Under the pieces are notes generated by a model. That model was not told where the DNA came from. It did not search any database and saw only the letters and a list, made by a program, of their open reading frames with translations. Positions 27,901 through 41,251 of a stretch of 64,000 nucleotides of DNA are shown here, piece after piece (the stretch's first letter is position 1; each line of letters starts with the position of its first letter). Position numbers and translations under genes: made by a program. This DNA is from Mansonella perstans (lineage: Eukaryota > Nematoda > Chromadorea > Rhabditida > Onchocercidae). Location of the stretch: positions 62,001 through 126,000 of the forward strand of contig JBAMDO010000103.1 of the NCBI GenBank assembly GCA_037074765.1. The letters are read 5' to 3'.

Positions 27901-28841
27901 TCATTTACAGTTTTATTTCTGCTCTTTTCTTTCCAGTGAAGGTTTTCCTGTAGGACCGGGGGCAACATTGTCCAAAGTTTATACTCTGTGTCCATTACTA
28001 TCGAATAACAAAGACAAGCGTGGTCTTGCTTTGGACGGACAGCTGAAACATGAAGATACTAATTTGGCTTCATCTACGTCGTAAGTGAAAATTATTCATC
28101 CTTTCTGATTATGTTCTCAAAAAGTAAAATATGTTTCATGTTCTACGGTGATTTTTTGCAGTTTATCATCAGAAACAACAAAAGAAAGTCTTGGAATTGT
28201 TGTACAGTATAAAGTAAAAGTGCGCTTAAGTATTAGTGGTCCACTTGGAGGGGAATTAACCGCTGAACTGCCTTTCACATTGACGCATCCAAAGCCTTTG
28301 GAAAATATTGAAGAACGACGAGTGAGTTAATTTCTCTTTTCTGGATTTTAATTTTGTTGTCAGGACTCTCAAACATTAAATTTCTCTAATTTGAGAAATA
28401 TATAAGTTTTTCAGGAACAGCAGAGGCTACAAAATTCAGTGAACAGTGAAGGGCTAAATGTGGATCTCATACAACTTGATACGTTAGTTCAATTTATTAG
28501 GGCAAAAACATTAATTTCCGAAGTCATAAAATAACTTTTTTTGGGCATGAATTTCTTCTATTTGAGATTTGATATGTTTTCCTGAATCAGTCCATCTAAT
28601 TTAGCTGTTGTTACATAAACGTTGTACTTTTCGGATAATCAAAAATTAGTGTTGGACCAATTTTCATATGCTTTAATTGGTGTTTTTTTTAATGTGGCTT
28701 CTATCCTTATTTTGCGTGCTGTTATCATTCAACACTCATTTCAGCACTGATTCACCAAGAGTCGAGGATGAAGACATCATTTTTGAAGATTTCGCTCGAC
28801 TACGAATTCGAGCAGCTAACCAGAATGACGATCCATTCTGA
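24969..28841 (+). CDS. arr-1: Beta-arrestin (non-visual arrestin)
   Basis: Cytosolic adaptor that binds phosphorylated G-protein-coupled receptors, stops G-protein signalling and links receptors to clathrin endocytosis. Exons: 24969-24994, 25160-25190, 25659-25719, 25901-26046, 26323-26457, 26645-26745, 26949-27084, 27380-27537, 27937-28080, 28162-28321, 28415-28482, 28745-28841. All joins are in phase and give 420 residues, close to animal beta-arrestins. Diagnostic blocks in order: [57 protein letters not shown] (polar-core Arg), [44 protein letters not shown] and [12 protein letters not shown]. The tail has LIQLD, a near-match to the clathrin box LIELD, and FEDFARLR, the AP2 appendage-binding motif. 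The start is the first ATG; the opening exon encodes MDEKRAGTR. Symbol by homology to the single C. elegans arrestin. Confidence 0.96.
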
Positions 28842-29583
28842 CACTCGGTGGCTTCTTTATTGTTATCGTTTATTCGTTTATATATTTTGGCGTTGAAATT
28901 GTATTTATGTATTTAAACATAGAGACGTTTTACGATTCTGTTTTGTTGTATAGACTGTTAATTTTTGTATTTTCATATGAAGTCCAAAGAACAAATTACT
29001 TTGCATGACGAATGATAAGAATTATAGATGCAATAAGTACTATTTATGGTGTAAAAATCACTTTTAGATTTCTGATTTAATTTCTATAGTCAATCTTTCC
29101 AAAATTATCTCCGGTAATTTCTCATCAGAAATTTCCAAGCACAAATATTTTTGACATGATATCTGAAATGTTTTACGCAGTGTGTGTAATTTTTGATTAG
29201 GAGTGGTCCAATTTTCCACACTTCTATATCTTGCTTTCATTCTCTGGATAACTTAATGTAAATCAAGTCTCATTTTGTCGTCATGATTTCTTGTGATCTA
29301 ATTATTAATATTATTTTTTAAAGTTAACTCCCAGAGAATAACGGGTTTCTCTTTTGTCCACTGCAAAACTATTTGTATTTTATTTTTCTAATTTTCTTAC
29401 ATTCCCACTGTGCTTCTTTCCTCGTAGCCTGAAATCACTGTTACTGTCAGGATCTCAACTATGCAAGAGATGCTTTGTTCTAAATATGTAGAAAGGTTGT
29501 TACATGTTATCTCTTTAATTTGCGAAATTCAGGACATTTTCATCTTTTCGATTTCGTTAGTAAATGAATTTAATAAGATTGTA

Positions 29584-29585
<2 letters not shown>

Positions 29586-29628
<43 letters not shown>
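29586..29628. repeat. Poly-T run of 43 bases
   Basis: The longest homopolymer in the window, about 750 bp downstream of the arrestin stop codon. It could be the reversed poly-A tail of an old retroposed copy or a simple slippage tract. No flanking duplication was obvious. Confidence 0.9.
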
Positions 29629-29630
<2 letters not shown>

Positions 29631-30929
29631 TGTATTCTGCTTCTTATTTATAAAACTGATGCTTAGACAGCTAGTCAGATGATTACTTTTTCATTTATTC
29701 ACTGAATTTGATTTGCTTACTCAATACAATTTTTAATGATGAACATTTCTGCTATTTTGAGTTGTACTGTGATTCGATTTCTCTTGGTTGTTAGTTGAAT
29801 TACCGAAAACGGTGAGCATTCTGAGCATTCCGCCGATAGGAGATAGAGAGAAGTTTTCCGTTTATCGAAATAATCTGAACTTTAATTGAAATAAAAAGCT
29901 GTTCCTCTTAGATGTAATCCTGTTCGTTCTTTCTTTCTGGAGAGGAAATTTCATTTAAATTATCAGCTTTTTTAATGATTTATATGCTTACAAAAGAAAA
30001 TGCTTTTGCTTGAGAAGAGAATAGATGATGCTTAATTTGTAACACATTTTTATAACATTTATCGCTGATCGCTTTTTTGGTTGTATGTATACCTGAGTAA
30101 TTTATAGTCTGTATGAATTAACAGTATTCAAAATAATAGTCTATAGCTATGATCATTTGTTAGCTGGTTTCACCTTCCAGAGCAGAAATGACTAGACTTC
30201 TATTATTATTTGTTCCTATCCAGCTTATTCATTCCACACTTATTTAGTCAGTTTGACATTGAAAACTATTTAAAACATTTTCGTCAGTATGGCGGCTCAC
30301 TTTTGCCTAAATGTCTTTGTTATATGTTTATATCCACATATTGTGTTGCTCTATTCACACATTGTTCAATTCTCTACAGTTCCTGATGTTTCTACAGACA
30401 GTAAATAAAAACTTCAGGCGCGTACATTGGAGAAGTAAACAAACAAACAGCCAAAACAGCTATCTTAATTGGATAAAATAAAGGGCGCAGTGAGTATTTG
30501 TGAGCATGAAAAAATTCTTAAATCAGATCGGACCTGAAATTTGAATAATAGAACTATTCTTGAGCACAATGTTCTCTGAGAGCTAAGCAGTATTTTTAAG
30601 GATGATATATTAATACATAAGAAGATGAAGTTCGATCTGAAATGTGATCCAGAGGGGCCAGTATTAATTTACGGGATGGTTTCGACAGTTTAAAGCATCG
30701 TTATTTCCAAATTCTCGATTATGAATTAACGCTTTCGTCTTTTTTATTCTTTGTATCCTACATTTTTACTTTTCTGATCTCATCTTAGATTTTGAAATGC
30801 GATGACATGTTTATGAGTAGTTAATAGTATTGTTTCCAGGCATTGATCGATTTTAGCAAAAGAATAAATTTTAACATAATCGCTTAAAAAAAGGGAATAT
30901 GTATTGCTTTCTTACTGGATTGAATGTAA

Positions 30930-31104
30930 TCAAAAACGCTTAATTTCAATGTCGATATTTATGTTATCGATTGTGTTCCCATCAAATCCGTGAGCCGGTA
31001 CATAGTTCCTTAAAATGGACAAGAGATTGGAGGCATCGATGTCCAAATCAGACCGTGTCTTCAGGATAAATGTCACGTCAGGAGCTGGTACTGCTGATAT
31101 GAAT
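30930..31104 (-). CDS. 3' terminal exon of an unidentified gene
   Basis: The frame has 57 sense codons and ends in TGA at 30932-30930. It follows a splice acceptor (ttgcag) at 31107-31105 and enters with two bases carried from an earlier exon. The peptide contains AVPAPDVTFILKTRSDLDID and ends with HGFDGNTIDNINIDIEIKRF. Codons are balanced (CCG, GCT, GAC, GGG) in a neighbourhood of about 70% AT, which strongly suggests selection. No upstream exon in matching phase was found with certainty up to the PGLS gene, so the rest may have long introns or have decayed. I do not recognise the family. Confidence 0.5.
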
Positions 31105-34100
31105 CTGCAATTCGAAATGGATTTTATTGAAATTTTATTTTGAACTTTAAGGAAGCCCGCAAATTAATTAAATTGCCGGAAAAAAAAATAGTGTAAAACC
31201 CCCAGAAAGTACTTCAAAAGTTAGTGCTGAAAATTGGCTTATTGAAATATGTCTAGTGATTAATTATCACCCACATATTAGATATCATAATTAAAATAAT
31301 TTTTGCTATATTATATCGCAGCGGTCCATAACTATAGATTTTGATAATGATTTTCTGATTACATTTTTAAGATCTACTTCTTAAGTTCGAAGTCAATTTT
31401 ACACTACATAGGTAAAAAATGTTTCCGTGAAACTGCTCATTTCATTCTAAAAATGCTTTAGCAACTTGTTAAATGGTATTTTAATTTTAAAGGCCTTGTT
31501 TTTCTGAGACATCAGCAAAGAAACAGATGAGAAATAAAAGGAAGTAAAAATAGGGTGCTTCTCGAAGTTAGCTAAAGAAAGGTCAAAGAACTTACCAGTT
31601 ATTAAACTGAATTCCGTTCATTTTTGTTTATAACAAAAAAAATTCTTTTTAACTTATTAAATTTGCTCAAAAGCAAAAATTTTATATTTTTCTGAATGAA
31701 TCAATTTTGGAAAATAAGATGCTTTTTTTAAAACAGAATCTTTTTTAGGCTGTTGAATTTTTAAGTAACTACTACTTTATGCATCTGCTTAGATCACGGA
31801 AGAAAGTTCCAAATACCACATTTTCATAATTTCGGAGAACTGAAAACGACCAGTTTAATGACGACTAAATCATGCTGTGACTATTACAACTATGGTTATC
31901 TTTATTTAATTAACAATAATTTCAGTAATTTAACAATAATTAGTAATAATTTCAATAAGATTCCATAAATTGATTAACATTAAATTTTGCTGCAGCAACA
32001 ATGAAAGTCGTGGAAAAAAACTGACCTGGAAAAGTATTGAGATAGTAATGCTCGGCGATATTAAATGTGAACGAGGGAAAAGGTATATAAAAATTGATGT
32101 TGTAGCAATAATCGAAGGGAAATGGCGTTGTTTTGGTCTTCTTGTTATCACTAACCTGAAAGCTGTTAAAAAAATTTCATAAAAGAGAAACGATCCGAAA
32201 TAAGAAGAGCGAAGAGTGAAAGAATAACAATACAGTAAAATAAAAAAGGAATAAAAAAAAATGTATTGCTTAATGCAGAGAAAAATTAGGCCATGTTGCT
32301 GTCGATTATTTTCAAATTTTTTTTTCGATACCGTAATTCACTTTGTTCTGATTTATTTAGAAGAACATGACACAAAAGGATCTTGCAAATGACCGATCGC
32401 TGTGCAGCATTAGCACATATAACAATCCTAATAATTTTAAGAGGATTGGTGATTAGGTAAACGAACACAGAACTTAATGAATGTATAATATCTCTCATTA
32501 TCCAGCTAAATGACATATTATTAATTTGAAATGAATTTGGATAGCATCGATAGAACAATTGAAATGTTGCATGTGGAACAATCATTCACATTCCACTTCA
32601 CAATTTTTTAATTTTTATGAAAAGATTTCTTGACAATGCAAGCACAATCATCAGATTATCTTCTGAACGGAAATATCATTTTAAAAAAAGGAATGAAACA
32701 TCCAAATTTTAGGTATGAGTAACAACGTGACACGACATTTGCTTTTTATAATGATATATGCGCAGACATAAGGATAAGTACTCAAATCTGTCAATAATGA
32801 AAATATATGTGAATGTCTAGTCTATTTTAATATTTTACTATTCTTTTAAATTAAATCGATCTTCTATCATGTTACACTATTTTAATTAATCACTAGGGAA
32901 TACACACTCCCTATTTGAAAAAATGGCCAAAGTGCACCGAAAAGATTTCCTACATTTGGGCTATTTTGTAAATCTTCCATTATTAAATAAAATATCCAAA
33001 AGTTTAGCAAAACTTTCATTTTATCATACAATTGATAGTTTCTCGCAAAAAATTGCAAAGATAAATGATATACACAAGATTTCAAGCTTTTTAGAATTGA
33101 ATTCAAAAGTTTTCAGCGGGAAGATTTCTAAAATGGAGGCTTAAAATATTAAAATTTTTGTAATAGCATAAGTGCATGATAACGGAGCAGAAAAGAACGG
33201 AATTGCTTCTGATTTCCTTTAATCTAGATAATGTTTGATTTTATCTGATTTCTTAAAGGCTTTTGAGATAACTGTGCTTTCCTGACCTAACATAATAACC
33301 AGTTCGACTTTTGACGGCTTAGTATAGAATGATTGGAATGCATTGTCCGAAAATGGTATTAAAATAATAAAGAACATGAATTTGTAATGCAATTATTTAA
33401 AAAGGCTAGAATGGTTTTAAAACTTTTTGCTTGGTAGTTATATTTTTTATTGCTTTCTTGCAATTCTTATACAGTAATATTAGCTATGTTTCAGTGCTAA
33501 CAGAAGACATACATTAATGGAAATACTGATGAAGTCCTATTCCCATTTTTTAAAGAGTCAAAAATGGATTTGTTATTTATCCAGGCCAATATGTTTTCGT
33601 TCCAATAAATTTCACTCCTTCGATCTTTTTTAGTCCAAGATCTCAATTAATAATCTTTTTTATTCTCATAAATGACCCAATATTTAATTAAAAATATTTC
33701 TTAAATATTCAGTTTCGCTTTGATGATTCTGTTGGACACTGGAGAGCATACAGTAAGAAATACTACCTGAGTTTATTTATTCTTCTTTTTAGCTATTCTC
33801 TGTTTCTGCATTATAGCGTTCATACAGTTGAATGAAATTTTCTACAAAAGAGTTAATTTGATGATAAATTAAATTGAGTTTGAAAACTAACTAATATTTA
33901 GAACTCGACTTTTACAAAGGGAAATAAAATAAAGTAGTGATTGAGTTCTACTCTGAAAGAAATAAATGACTGTGCTAGAATAGTTGCATTAAATGGAATG
34001 GAAAAGATAGATTCACTAACAGTTATAGCGATCGTAATTAATCTGATCAATATAACCGCAACAACAAAAGCCATAATGATATGTTACATGATAAGGATGA

Positions 34101-35405
34101 TAAGTCTTCCATTATATTCACTTCATCTTCTTTTAGCAGCAATAGATCAAAAATCAAGGCAAAAATAAATCATTTACAATTAAAATTAAACATAGTACGA
34201 AAGATTATGCTTTCAAATAATTTGTCAATAAATTAACTGTAGTAGTGAGAGATAATAGTTCATGAAAGTGATAAGTAAGGTAAAAGAATAAATTGATGTG
34301 AATGAAATTGAATTAGACCCAGTAGAATCTATACATAGACAAAATTTAGTGTAGTAGCAATAAAGACATTTGAATAAACAAGGGGAAGGAAAGTGCGGAA
34401 CTGCTAGGCACCATAATTTTTGTAAATTAAAATCACTTAAAACTGTATGATTTCCTTTCCCTAAAGTTATATGATATCGGTAAACTAGTTATGATCAACA
34501 CTTAATAACATTAATATCAGTTCCCCGCTATAACATTTATAATTCTTATATTGGTTTTTGAAATTCTCGACGTTAAAGTTATGAATTCCTTAAATGCATG
34601 CTTTTGTTCTGTCATAAGATTTCTAAATGTCGATCATAAATAGGTAGTACGATACCTAATTTCGTATGAATGATTGGTTAATCACTCCGATTCCTGTTGA
34701 TATTTTTCAGCACTTCTCACAACAACGATCTAATTCACCTTTTTACTTCTAAAGCGTAGTGTTACGTTTGGAGGATTTTTCTAGATTCCATAGAAAAAAT
34801 GACCGGATAAGAAAGACATCATGTCGTAGACTTTGAGACACTTTAATAATGCTACTATATACTCATAGGTCTCGCATTCAAAAAAAAACATGTGTGAATT
34901 ACATGTTAATTTCAAATAAGTTCAGCACCTTTTGAAAATTTTTAGCTTTATCAGATCTTTTTTACAAAACAAAAAGAAACAAATAATCGAATAATGAAGA
35001 AAAAAATTAAGGAATTCGGCAAATTCTATCTCAAAACAACTTGGAAAATGACTTTTTTTTTTTTTTTAAATGAAATCCTGAATGTTAGCGCAGCAGAAAA
35101 ACAAAGTTTCGAATTTCCATTTATGATAATGTATTTCATCTAGATAAGTGAAATAAAAACAGTTGGAAAATGAAGATTTTATGCAGTTTTCCGCTTGCAT
35201 TAGTGTCAGCTACTACCAATATCATAAATGAATAATTAAACATCGTCAATGTTCTAAGCATTAAATAGAATTATAAAATCCTTGCAAATATACCTTCATA
35301 ATATTAGTACTGCTTTTTGATAAAAAAGTTAAAAAAAAAAATAATTCAAGTGAATATTTTGCCTCAGTGGTGATAAAGATACATAATGGACAAGACAACA
35401 ACACA

Positions 35406-37342
35406 TTACAGATAGCTGGCAGAGAGACCAGAAGCAGCAAATGCTTCCTTATCCATGAACCAAGATATGTTACCCGACTTAGGCTTCACCATTGCAGCTG
35501 GAAAACTAGAATTTTGACCAATAATGATTTCCTGCAAATATTTACTACCATTTACAAAAAAATTAATTACGGCTAAATGATGAGTTTAATCTACTTGAAC
35601 TGCACCTTTAAAGAGCCTTCTGATAAAGGAGCTGAACACTCATATATACCATGATAAGGTTTCCTCTTATTAAAATATCAATCTTCATTAAGCGGTAACA
35701 AAAAATTAATTGGGATAATTAAGCTACAGTATCGCTTCTGAAAAAATATTTTTCATCTCTTATTATAACTTACCCGTATTAATTCACCTTTACTTCTACC
35801 AGTACAAATAAATACCACATATCGAGCATGATTAATAACTGGTAGTGTTAAAGTTATACGTCTTGGTGGTGGTTTTGGAGAATCTTCGACTTCTACAACC
35901 CACCTGACACTTTCCTGAACATATATTATTGTAAAATCATTTATAACAAATGGAAAAGCGCTTAAAGGAATAGAGGCAATTTATCTAATGCTCTTGCGTG
36001 ATCCTCACATGCAATAAAAATAAATGTATGAGCAACATGTAGATTAACAGTATCCTTTTAAATGGTTAATTCTAATAACAACTCATTTAGAAATTTACAT
36101 GATCATTTTATCTATAAGGCTTAATATAACAGCTCACAGTCAACAGCTTGCTTAGCTAATCTATCTGTTATTAATGACATCAATCAGTATCACAATTAAT
36201 CATAAATAAGAGAACAGTTCAAAACAAAACTTTGTGTATTTACCTTTAACACTGGATGTCCAGGAAACAGTGAGCACGTATGACCATCTGGTCCAATCCC
36301 CAGTAACAGAAAATCGAATACAGGCCAGCCTTCTTCAGTCTCTGCAGTATAGTGATGTATCTGTTCTTCATAGTTCTTCGCACACTGCATTGCTGTAAGT
36401 GCTTCGCTAATACGGCTAATTGATAAATTAACCCGGATACTGTTAGTTTTAAAGAAAAATGAAATGATGTTTCGCTTCACCGAGTTAAAAACTATCATTT
36501 AATCCCTAAAAGCTTATGATTCCATTAACTATAATTGATAAAGTTCTAAAATTTTCATTGAAATAAAATTAGGTGTTAAAACTTGCTGTCCAAATAAAAA
36601 CGAAGAAAAATGAATAAACAGAAATATACTGTTCTCCACTGGTCCATAATGCACCAGTGATTGGCTAATACTAGGCGGCAAAATTTTCATGTAAGTTCCG
36701 GTATTCGATTCAATATCATTCAGTGGAACCATCCGCTCGTCTACTGCAAATATCCGAACTTTTGACCAGTCGATATCCTCCAAGCCTGCCAGCACAGGTG
36801 CTACCAAAGCAGGCATTGAACCACCTGAAGTTTTCAAAACTTGCAAGCTAGAATGTCTAACTGAAGTTAATGTTTTCATGTAAATGCTCTTTGAACATCA
36901 AAGCTTAACTCTCGTCTGTATCAATACGTATTTTTCTTTTGGCATAATCATAAAATCTTTGTATGAAGCAAGAAGTTCAAGGTGTTGCAAATTATTTAAA
37001 ATAGTTTTCTAAGCAAAAAGTCTCAAATTCAAGGAGGGAAGACAAATATTTATTGCAGAAATATCAAAAAAAGCATTAGCAAAAAGTACTAACTAAGCAA
37101 AATTTAGTGAACAGTGGACACAAGTAATCATTTTCAAAATTTTCAAGTTCTATCACTCAAAGAATATGATAATTGCAAATAGCGTGAAGCTGACCAGAAA
37201 CAGCAATTTTAGCAGCACTTCGTTCAGTAATTGCTTTCTTAAGGATCTTCTTCATATACAATCCCAATTTCCCATTCAAATCAGTGCAATTTTCGAAGAC
37301 TACTATCCCTTTTCCTATTGCTTCGACATCACTTTCCAACAT
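35406..37342 (-). CDS. PGLS: 6-phosphogluconolactonase
   Basis: Cytosolic enzyme hydrolysing 6-phosphogluconolactone to 6-phosphogluconate, the second step of the oxidative pentose phosphate pathway. Exons, minus: 37342-37195, 36824-36630, 36392-36244, 35914-35774, 35531-35406, all in phase, giving 252 residues (human PGLS about 258). Visible motifs: SGGSMPALV (substrate loop, split by intron 1), FAVDERMVPLNDIESNTG, and the family signature FLLLGIGPDGHTCSLFPGHP. Then come SPKPPPRRITLTLPV, a segment ending CTGRSKGELIR, and the C-terminal GNISWFMDKEA. The start is the ATG at 37342; the frame opens slightly earlier but without another ATG. It is the most downstream member of the minus-strand cluster, 751 bp after the RRP4 stop. 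Confidence 0.95.
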
Positions 37343-38093
37343 TCTTTCCACTGCTACCAAATTCGAGCCTAAATTTTATCAAATATTCTACTTCTGTATA
37401 CCACAATGATTTTATCAACAAAATTTATGTAAAGAAAACTAGAAAGTTGTACTAAAAAATAAGAAAAAATGTTTAATCAACTTATCCAATTTAATCGAAT
37501 GTAAATTTTTACTGATTAGTCTTCTTCTAAATGATTTATTTTCCACTTATCGGATGTAAAAAATTTTTTTCTACTTCATATTACGCAAAGTGCAATGCAT
37601 TAGAACAAATTTGACAGGATTATATCATTTTGCACAATGATATATGAAGATTAACAGATTACTTGTATTCAAAACACTTTTGCATGTCATATCTTTTATT
37701 TATAAGAATAGCTTCCAAAGAAAATATGCAATAAAAAGAGACATTGCATTTTTCAAAAAATAACATAAATTCGAATGGCATTTATAAATTCATAAATCAT
37801 AACAATAACAATGTAAATAACATAGTAAAATAACAATGCTTCGAAACGATTTTCCAAGTATACGAAAGTTAACACATCACTTATATTCGTTAAAGTCAAC
37901 AAATCGTTCAAATTCATTTATAAAAATCCATATTTGCTGCCCATTTTGGCTTCAATAATTCTTTTAGCTGAACTATCGAAGTTGTGCGAGAATTCATAAC
38001 TTGCACTAAATAGAAACATTCAAAAAATAATTAAAGTTAGGAATAAGAGAGGTTCTTTTCAACAATTAGGTTCATTCAACAATTTCCATTTCT
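37343..38093. other. Intergenic spacer RRP4-PGLS
   Basis: About 750 bp of AT-rich sequence between head-to-tail genes. No exon is recognisable. The spacing is long for a C. elegans operon but could suit an operon in a nematode with a looser genome. Confidence 0.6.
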
Positions 38094-40356
38094 TTAGCAA
38101 TTTTTTTCCAGCTTCAACGCAACTTCTGTTGCTATGTTTGCGGCTGCTTCCGGCTTCAACAATTCTTTTATCTAAACAATGACAAAAAATACGACGAAAA
38201 GCGAATGCTTCCATTAAAGAAGTGCATGTAAATTTAGATAGGTCATTAGTTAAATTGTGAACAAATTAAATTTTTTCCATTCTATGTCCGTGAGAAATTT
38301 CGGTACAATAAACTACGCTGACAATGTATAAAAATGAGACCAGAACAGAAGAGCATATCAATTTGTGCTTGAAGATTGTTAGATGAAGCAATAGGAAGAG
38401 ATGAAAGAGATGCTATAATCTGTCCAGTGTAAATACAATTTAAATTATTTCTAATTAAGAAACTAACCTCAGAATTAAGAGAAGCGTCATAGGCAAGCAC
38501 CACTGTTGTATCGTAGAGTGGAATATGATGCATGGCAAGGATATTTACACAGTTTGCCACACGTGCTATAACTGATCTGATTTTCATTGGCACCACCTTA
38601 AAATACTTCCAGAAACGTAAGAAAGCTTAAAACAGAAAGATAGAAAAGTGATGAAAAATACATCATTTATGGTTATTTAGTGTAAGTTTAAACAACGAAA
38701 CATTACCTCTTCCAAGTTTTGCGAATAACCACCAGTCATGTTTTGTTCTTCACTTATTACAGGTGCTATCCAGATATAACCATTACGTCCAAAAATCATA
38801 GAAACACCACACGGCAAAGTATGGAAGTGCGATTTTCTTTGTTTGATCAGATATGGAGAAATTTTTATTAAAGTCCCTTGTAAAAGCTGAAAATGTCATG
38901 TAATAAAAAAAATGTTTCGCAAATAACTGATATTCTTATGGATATTTTTTGTACGAAATATGCAGCAAGACATCAGTGTATCTCTGCAATATTATATTTC
39001 AAAATTTGCTACATTTTTTCAGCTTAACTGCTTTCAACGTTCCAACTTTTAGTTCGAAAAAAAAAATTGCATCACCTCTAAGTGACTTCATTATTAAGAC
39101 CAACGCAAAAAAGTTCCAAATATTTAAATGAAACTTTACTTTCGAAAAATTTCACGAAAAAAAGACGAACCTTCCCATATCTTAAACTTCTTGTATGCAA
39201 CGATAATTGCCCGTCTGAATGCACCTTTTGTACTTCAGCCTACCAATGAAAATCACATCAGTAAAATTATTTGCTTATAATTAATAAAAAAATGACTGAA
39301 GACCTTTTATCCAGAACAACAAAGTTTAATATACTCTATTTAGCAGAAAAAAAATTACACTAATAAGATCTCCTTCTTTAAGGTACTCACGCATCATTCG
39401 TTCATCTTCCACTGATTTTCTTCTCTGCAAATTAAAGCGATATAATTTTTGAAAAGAAGAGTGACTGCGTACTTTTTTCATTAAACAATATACGAAGTCA
39501 AAAAACACACTGCTTTTAAACAGTACTTTAATACCCTAGTTAGTTGGAAAAAATCATACCAGCTCACCACCCGGCAAGTTTACACTGGAAAGAAGTAACG
39601 TCGAATTTAGCCTGGAATTTGTCTCAACCTTCCATCTTTTTTGTTGCACTTCTATGATCCGTCCAATTACCACATCGCCGATTTCTCCATTATATCTAAA
39701 AAAATGAAGAAAAATACAAAGCTAGAATACAACACAAAAAATGGTAAAATGAATAAAATGCAAGAATATATTGGAAAGCTCAAGCTGTTTAAAAATAAGC
39801 CTAAAACGAGAGGCATTAAAATCCTAACCAGTCACAAACAAAACCTTACCTGCTTTTCAGGGGTCGTACCGATACAAGCTTGTTAACTTGTTCAACAGTA
39901 CCAGCTACCGATGCTATCAAATCATTATCACGCATATATGTCCCATGTCCTCTGAAGTATTTCTGCATTATTTTAATCAAAATTGAAAGCAAAAGAAAGT
40001 TCTAAAAATCAGAACAAAACAAAAAGTTCAACCAGGAAAATCTAACAGTACAGAAACATTTGTCAGAGGAATTTGGATCGTTACAAGGTACCGAGAAATG
40101 TCCTTTAAAATTCCCGCACCAATTAGATCATGTTAGTAATGACAGCAGATGAATCATCTTTGATTATATTATCATTTAAAAGTTCTCATTTTTTACATTA
40201 CGTTTTATTTTGTTAATCCTAATAGGACCTCATGAAATCAGGATTAGAAGTGACTTTAGCACCAGGTACAATTAGCTTGTTCGCTGGAACTCGTCTCTCG
40301 GTTACGACTATCTCCAGTTCCTTGCAAGTTGAAGGTCCAGCAATCTCTACAGCCAT
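38094..40356 (-). CDS. EXOSC2: Exosome cap subunit RRP4 (EXOSC2)
   Basis: S1/KH RNA-binding cap subunit of the RNA exosome, needed for 3'-5' RNA processing and decay in nucleus and cytoplasm. Exons, minus: 40356-40229, 39951-39850, 39695-39560, 39424-39359, 39239-39171, 38886-38707, 38596-38468, 38171-38094, in phase, 295 residues (human 293). Key blocks: N-terminal [40 protein letters not shown], the S1 domain [20 protein letters not shown], and [20 protein letters not shown]. Then follow [20 protein letters not shown] and the KH-like [10 protein letters not shown]. The start chosen is the second ATG (40356), because an acceptor-like ctttcgcag lies just upstream and human RRP4 begins at the same point. 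An in-frame ATG at 40404 would add 16 residues. Confidence 0.95.
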
Positions 40357-41251
40357 TTGCAAAGTTCTCGTTGCTGCGAAAGTGAATAAGCTAAAATGAC
40401 TCATCGCCTGTTAAAAATATTAATTTAATGAACTATGATAGTGTGGGTACCACAAGCTTATCGTAAAACAAGTCGATGTTACTCTTCCCATATAACCCTT
40501 TTCTCAACTAAGTTTCCTAAATTTATCCAACAGCGAGAAGTTTAAGTCAAGTAAAAACGAATTTTAATGGGAATTAATAGAAACAGACCATCTATTCAAG
40601 CAGTGCATATAAACAGATGCGCATAACACACCACCACAGCTTATTTAATTTTGACTTTTGTACCCAATGATACCATTTCAGACATGACGTTTATGTAGAA
40701 CTTGGCCCATGTAAAAGAAAACCCACCACATTTCCAGAAAACTGTCATGCAACTTGCCATTTTAGAAAAGTTAAAAAAAAAAATCCTGCCACTACTGAAG
40801 GTCTCTAGCAAACTTCGCTGTCTTAATGAATATTCCATAACTCATTCGAATTTCCGAGGCATTTGTAGTATGTACAGATTCTTCGATATTTTACGTGAAA
40901 TAACACAAAAGATGGAAATTCCAAGAATTTAACAGATTTCCAAGAGAAAACCAGTAACAGAAATTGAACCAGTAACAGAAGTCGAGACATAAAAATGAAA
41001 ATTCCGTCTTTGATGAAGACGAAATTCTAAGACCATAAAATTGAATAAAAGGCGTGAACAAGTGATTTAGTGAACAAAAAAAAAAAAACACCTAATTTAA
41101 CACCGGAATATTGGAAAGGCAAAACAAAAAACAACATTAGTACATTAAGCATTTTATTGCTTCCGCGAAACTTAACAATTAATCATTTTTAATACCCAGA
41201 AACGACGTATTATTATAAGTGATTGAACATTCCTGCTACCTAAACAATAAA
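40357..41251. other. Intergenic spacer RRP41-RRP4
   Basis: About 900 bp between two head-to-tail exosome genes. A 76-codon open frame on the plus strand (40702-40932, no ATG at its start) is reasonably protein-like but unrecognised. Two copies of aaccagtaacagaa lie near 40950-40980. No other gene seen. Confidence 0.55.

Larger units (their letters stand above)
28842..35405. other. 6.5 kb gene-poor interval with one orphan exon
   Basis: This lies between the arrestin stop and the PGLS stop, so both genes end into it (convergent 3' sides). Apart from the exon at 30930-31104 nothing is recognisable. A bounded open segment at 32026-32155 (minus; ctttcag before, gtcagt after) is possible, but its phase does not fit the orphan exon. 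A small ATG frame at 32923-33144 (plus) has no recognisable family. Confidence 0.55.

Noticed and set aside
32026..32155. Possible minus-strand exon bounded by ctttcag and gtcagt
   Set aside because: Its two open phases give F/Y/N-rich or I/S-rich peptides, and neither connects in phase to the orphan exon at 31104. Both strands are open here, so it is not convincing.
32923..33144. Plus-strand ATG frame of 73 codons starting MAKVHRKDFLHLGYF
   Set aside because: Good start context but no homology I can recognise, and the opposite strand is open too. Too short to call without conservation or RNA.
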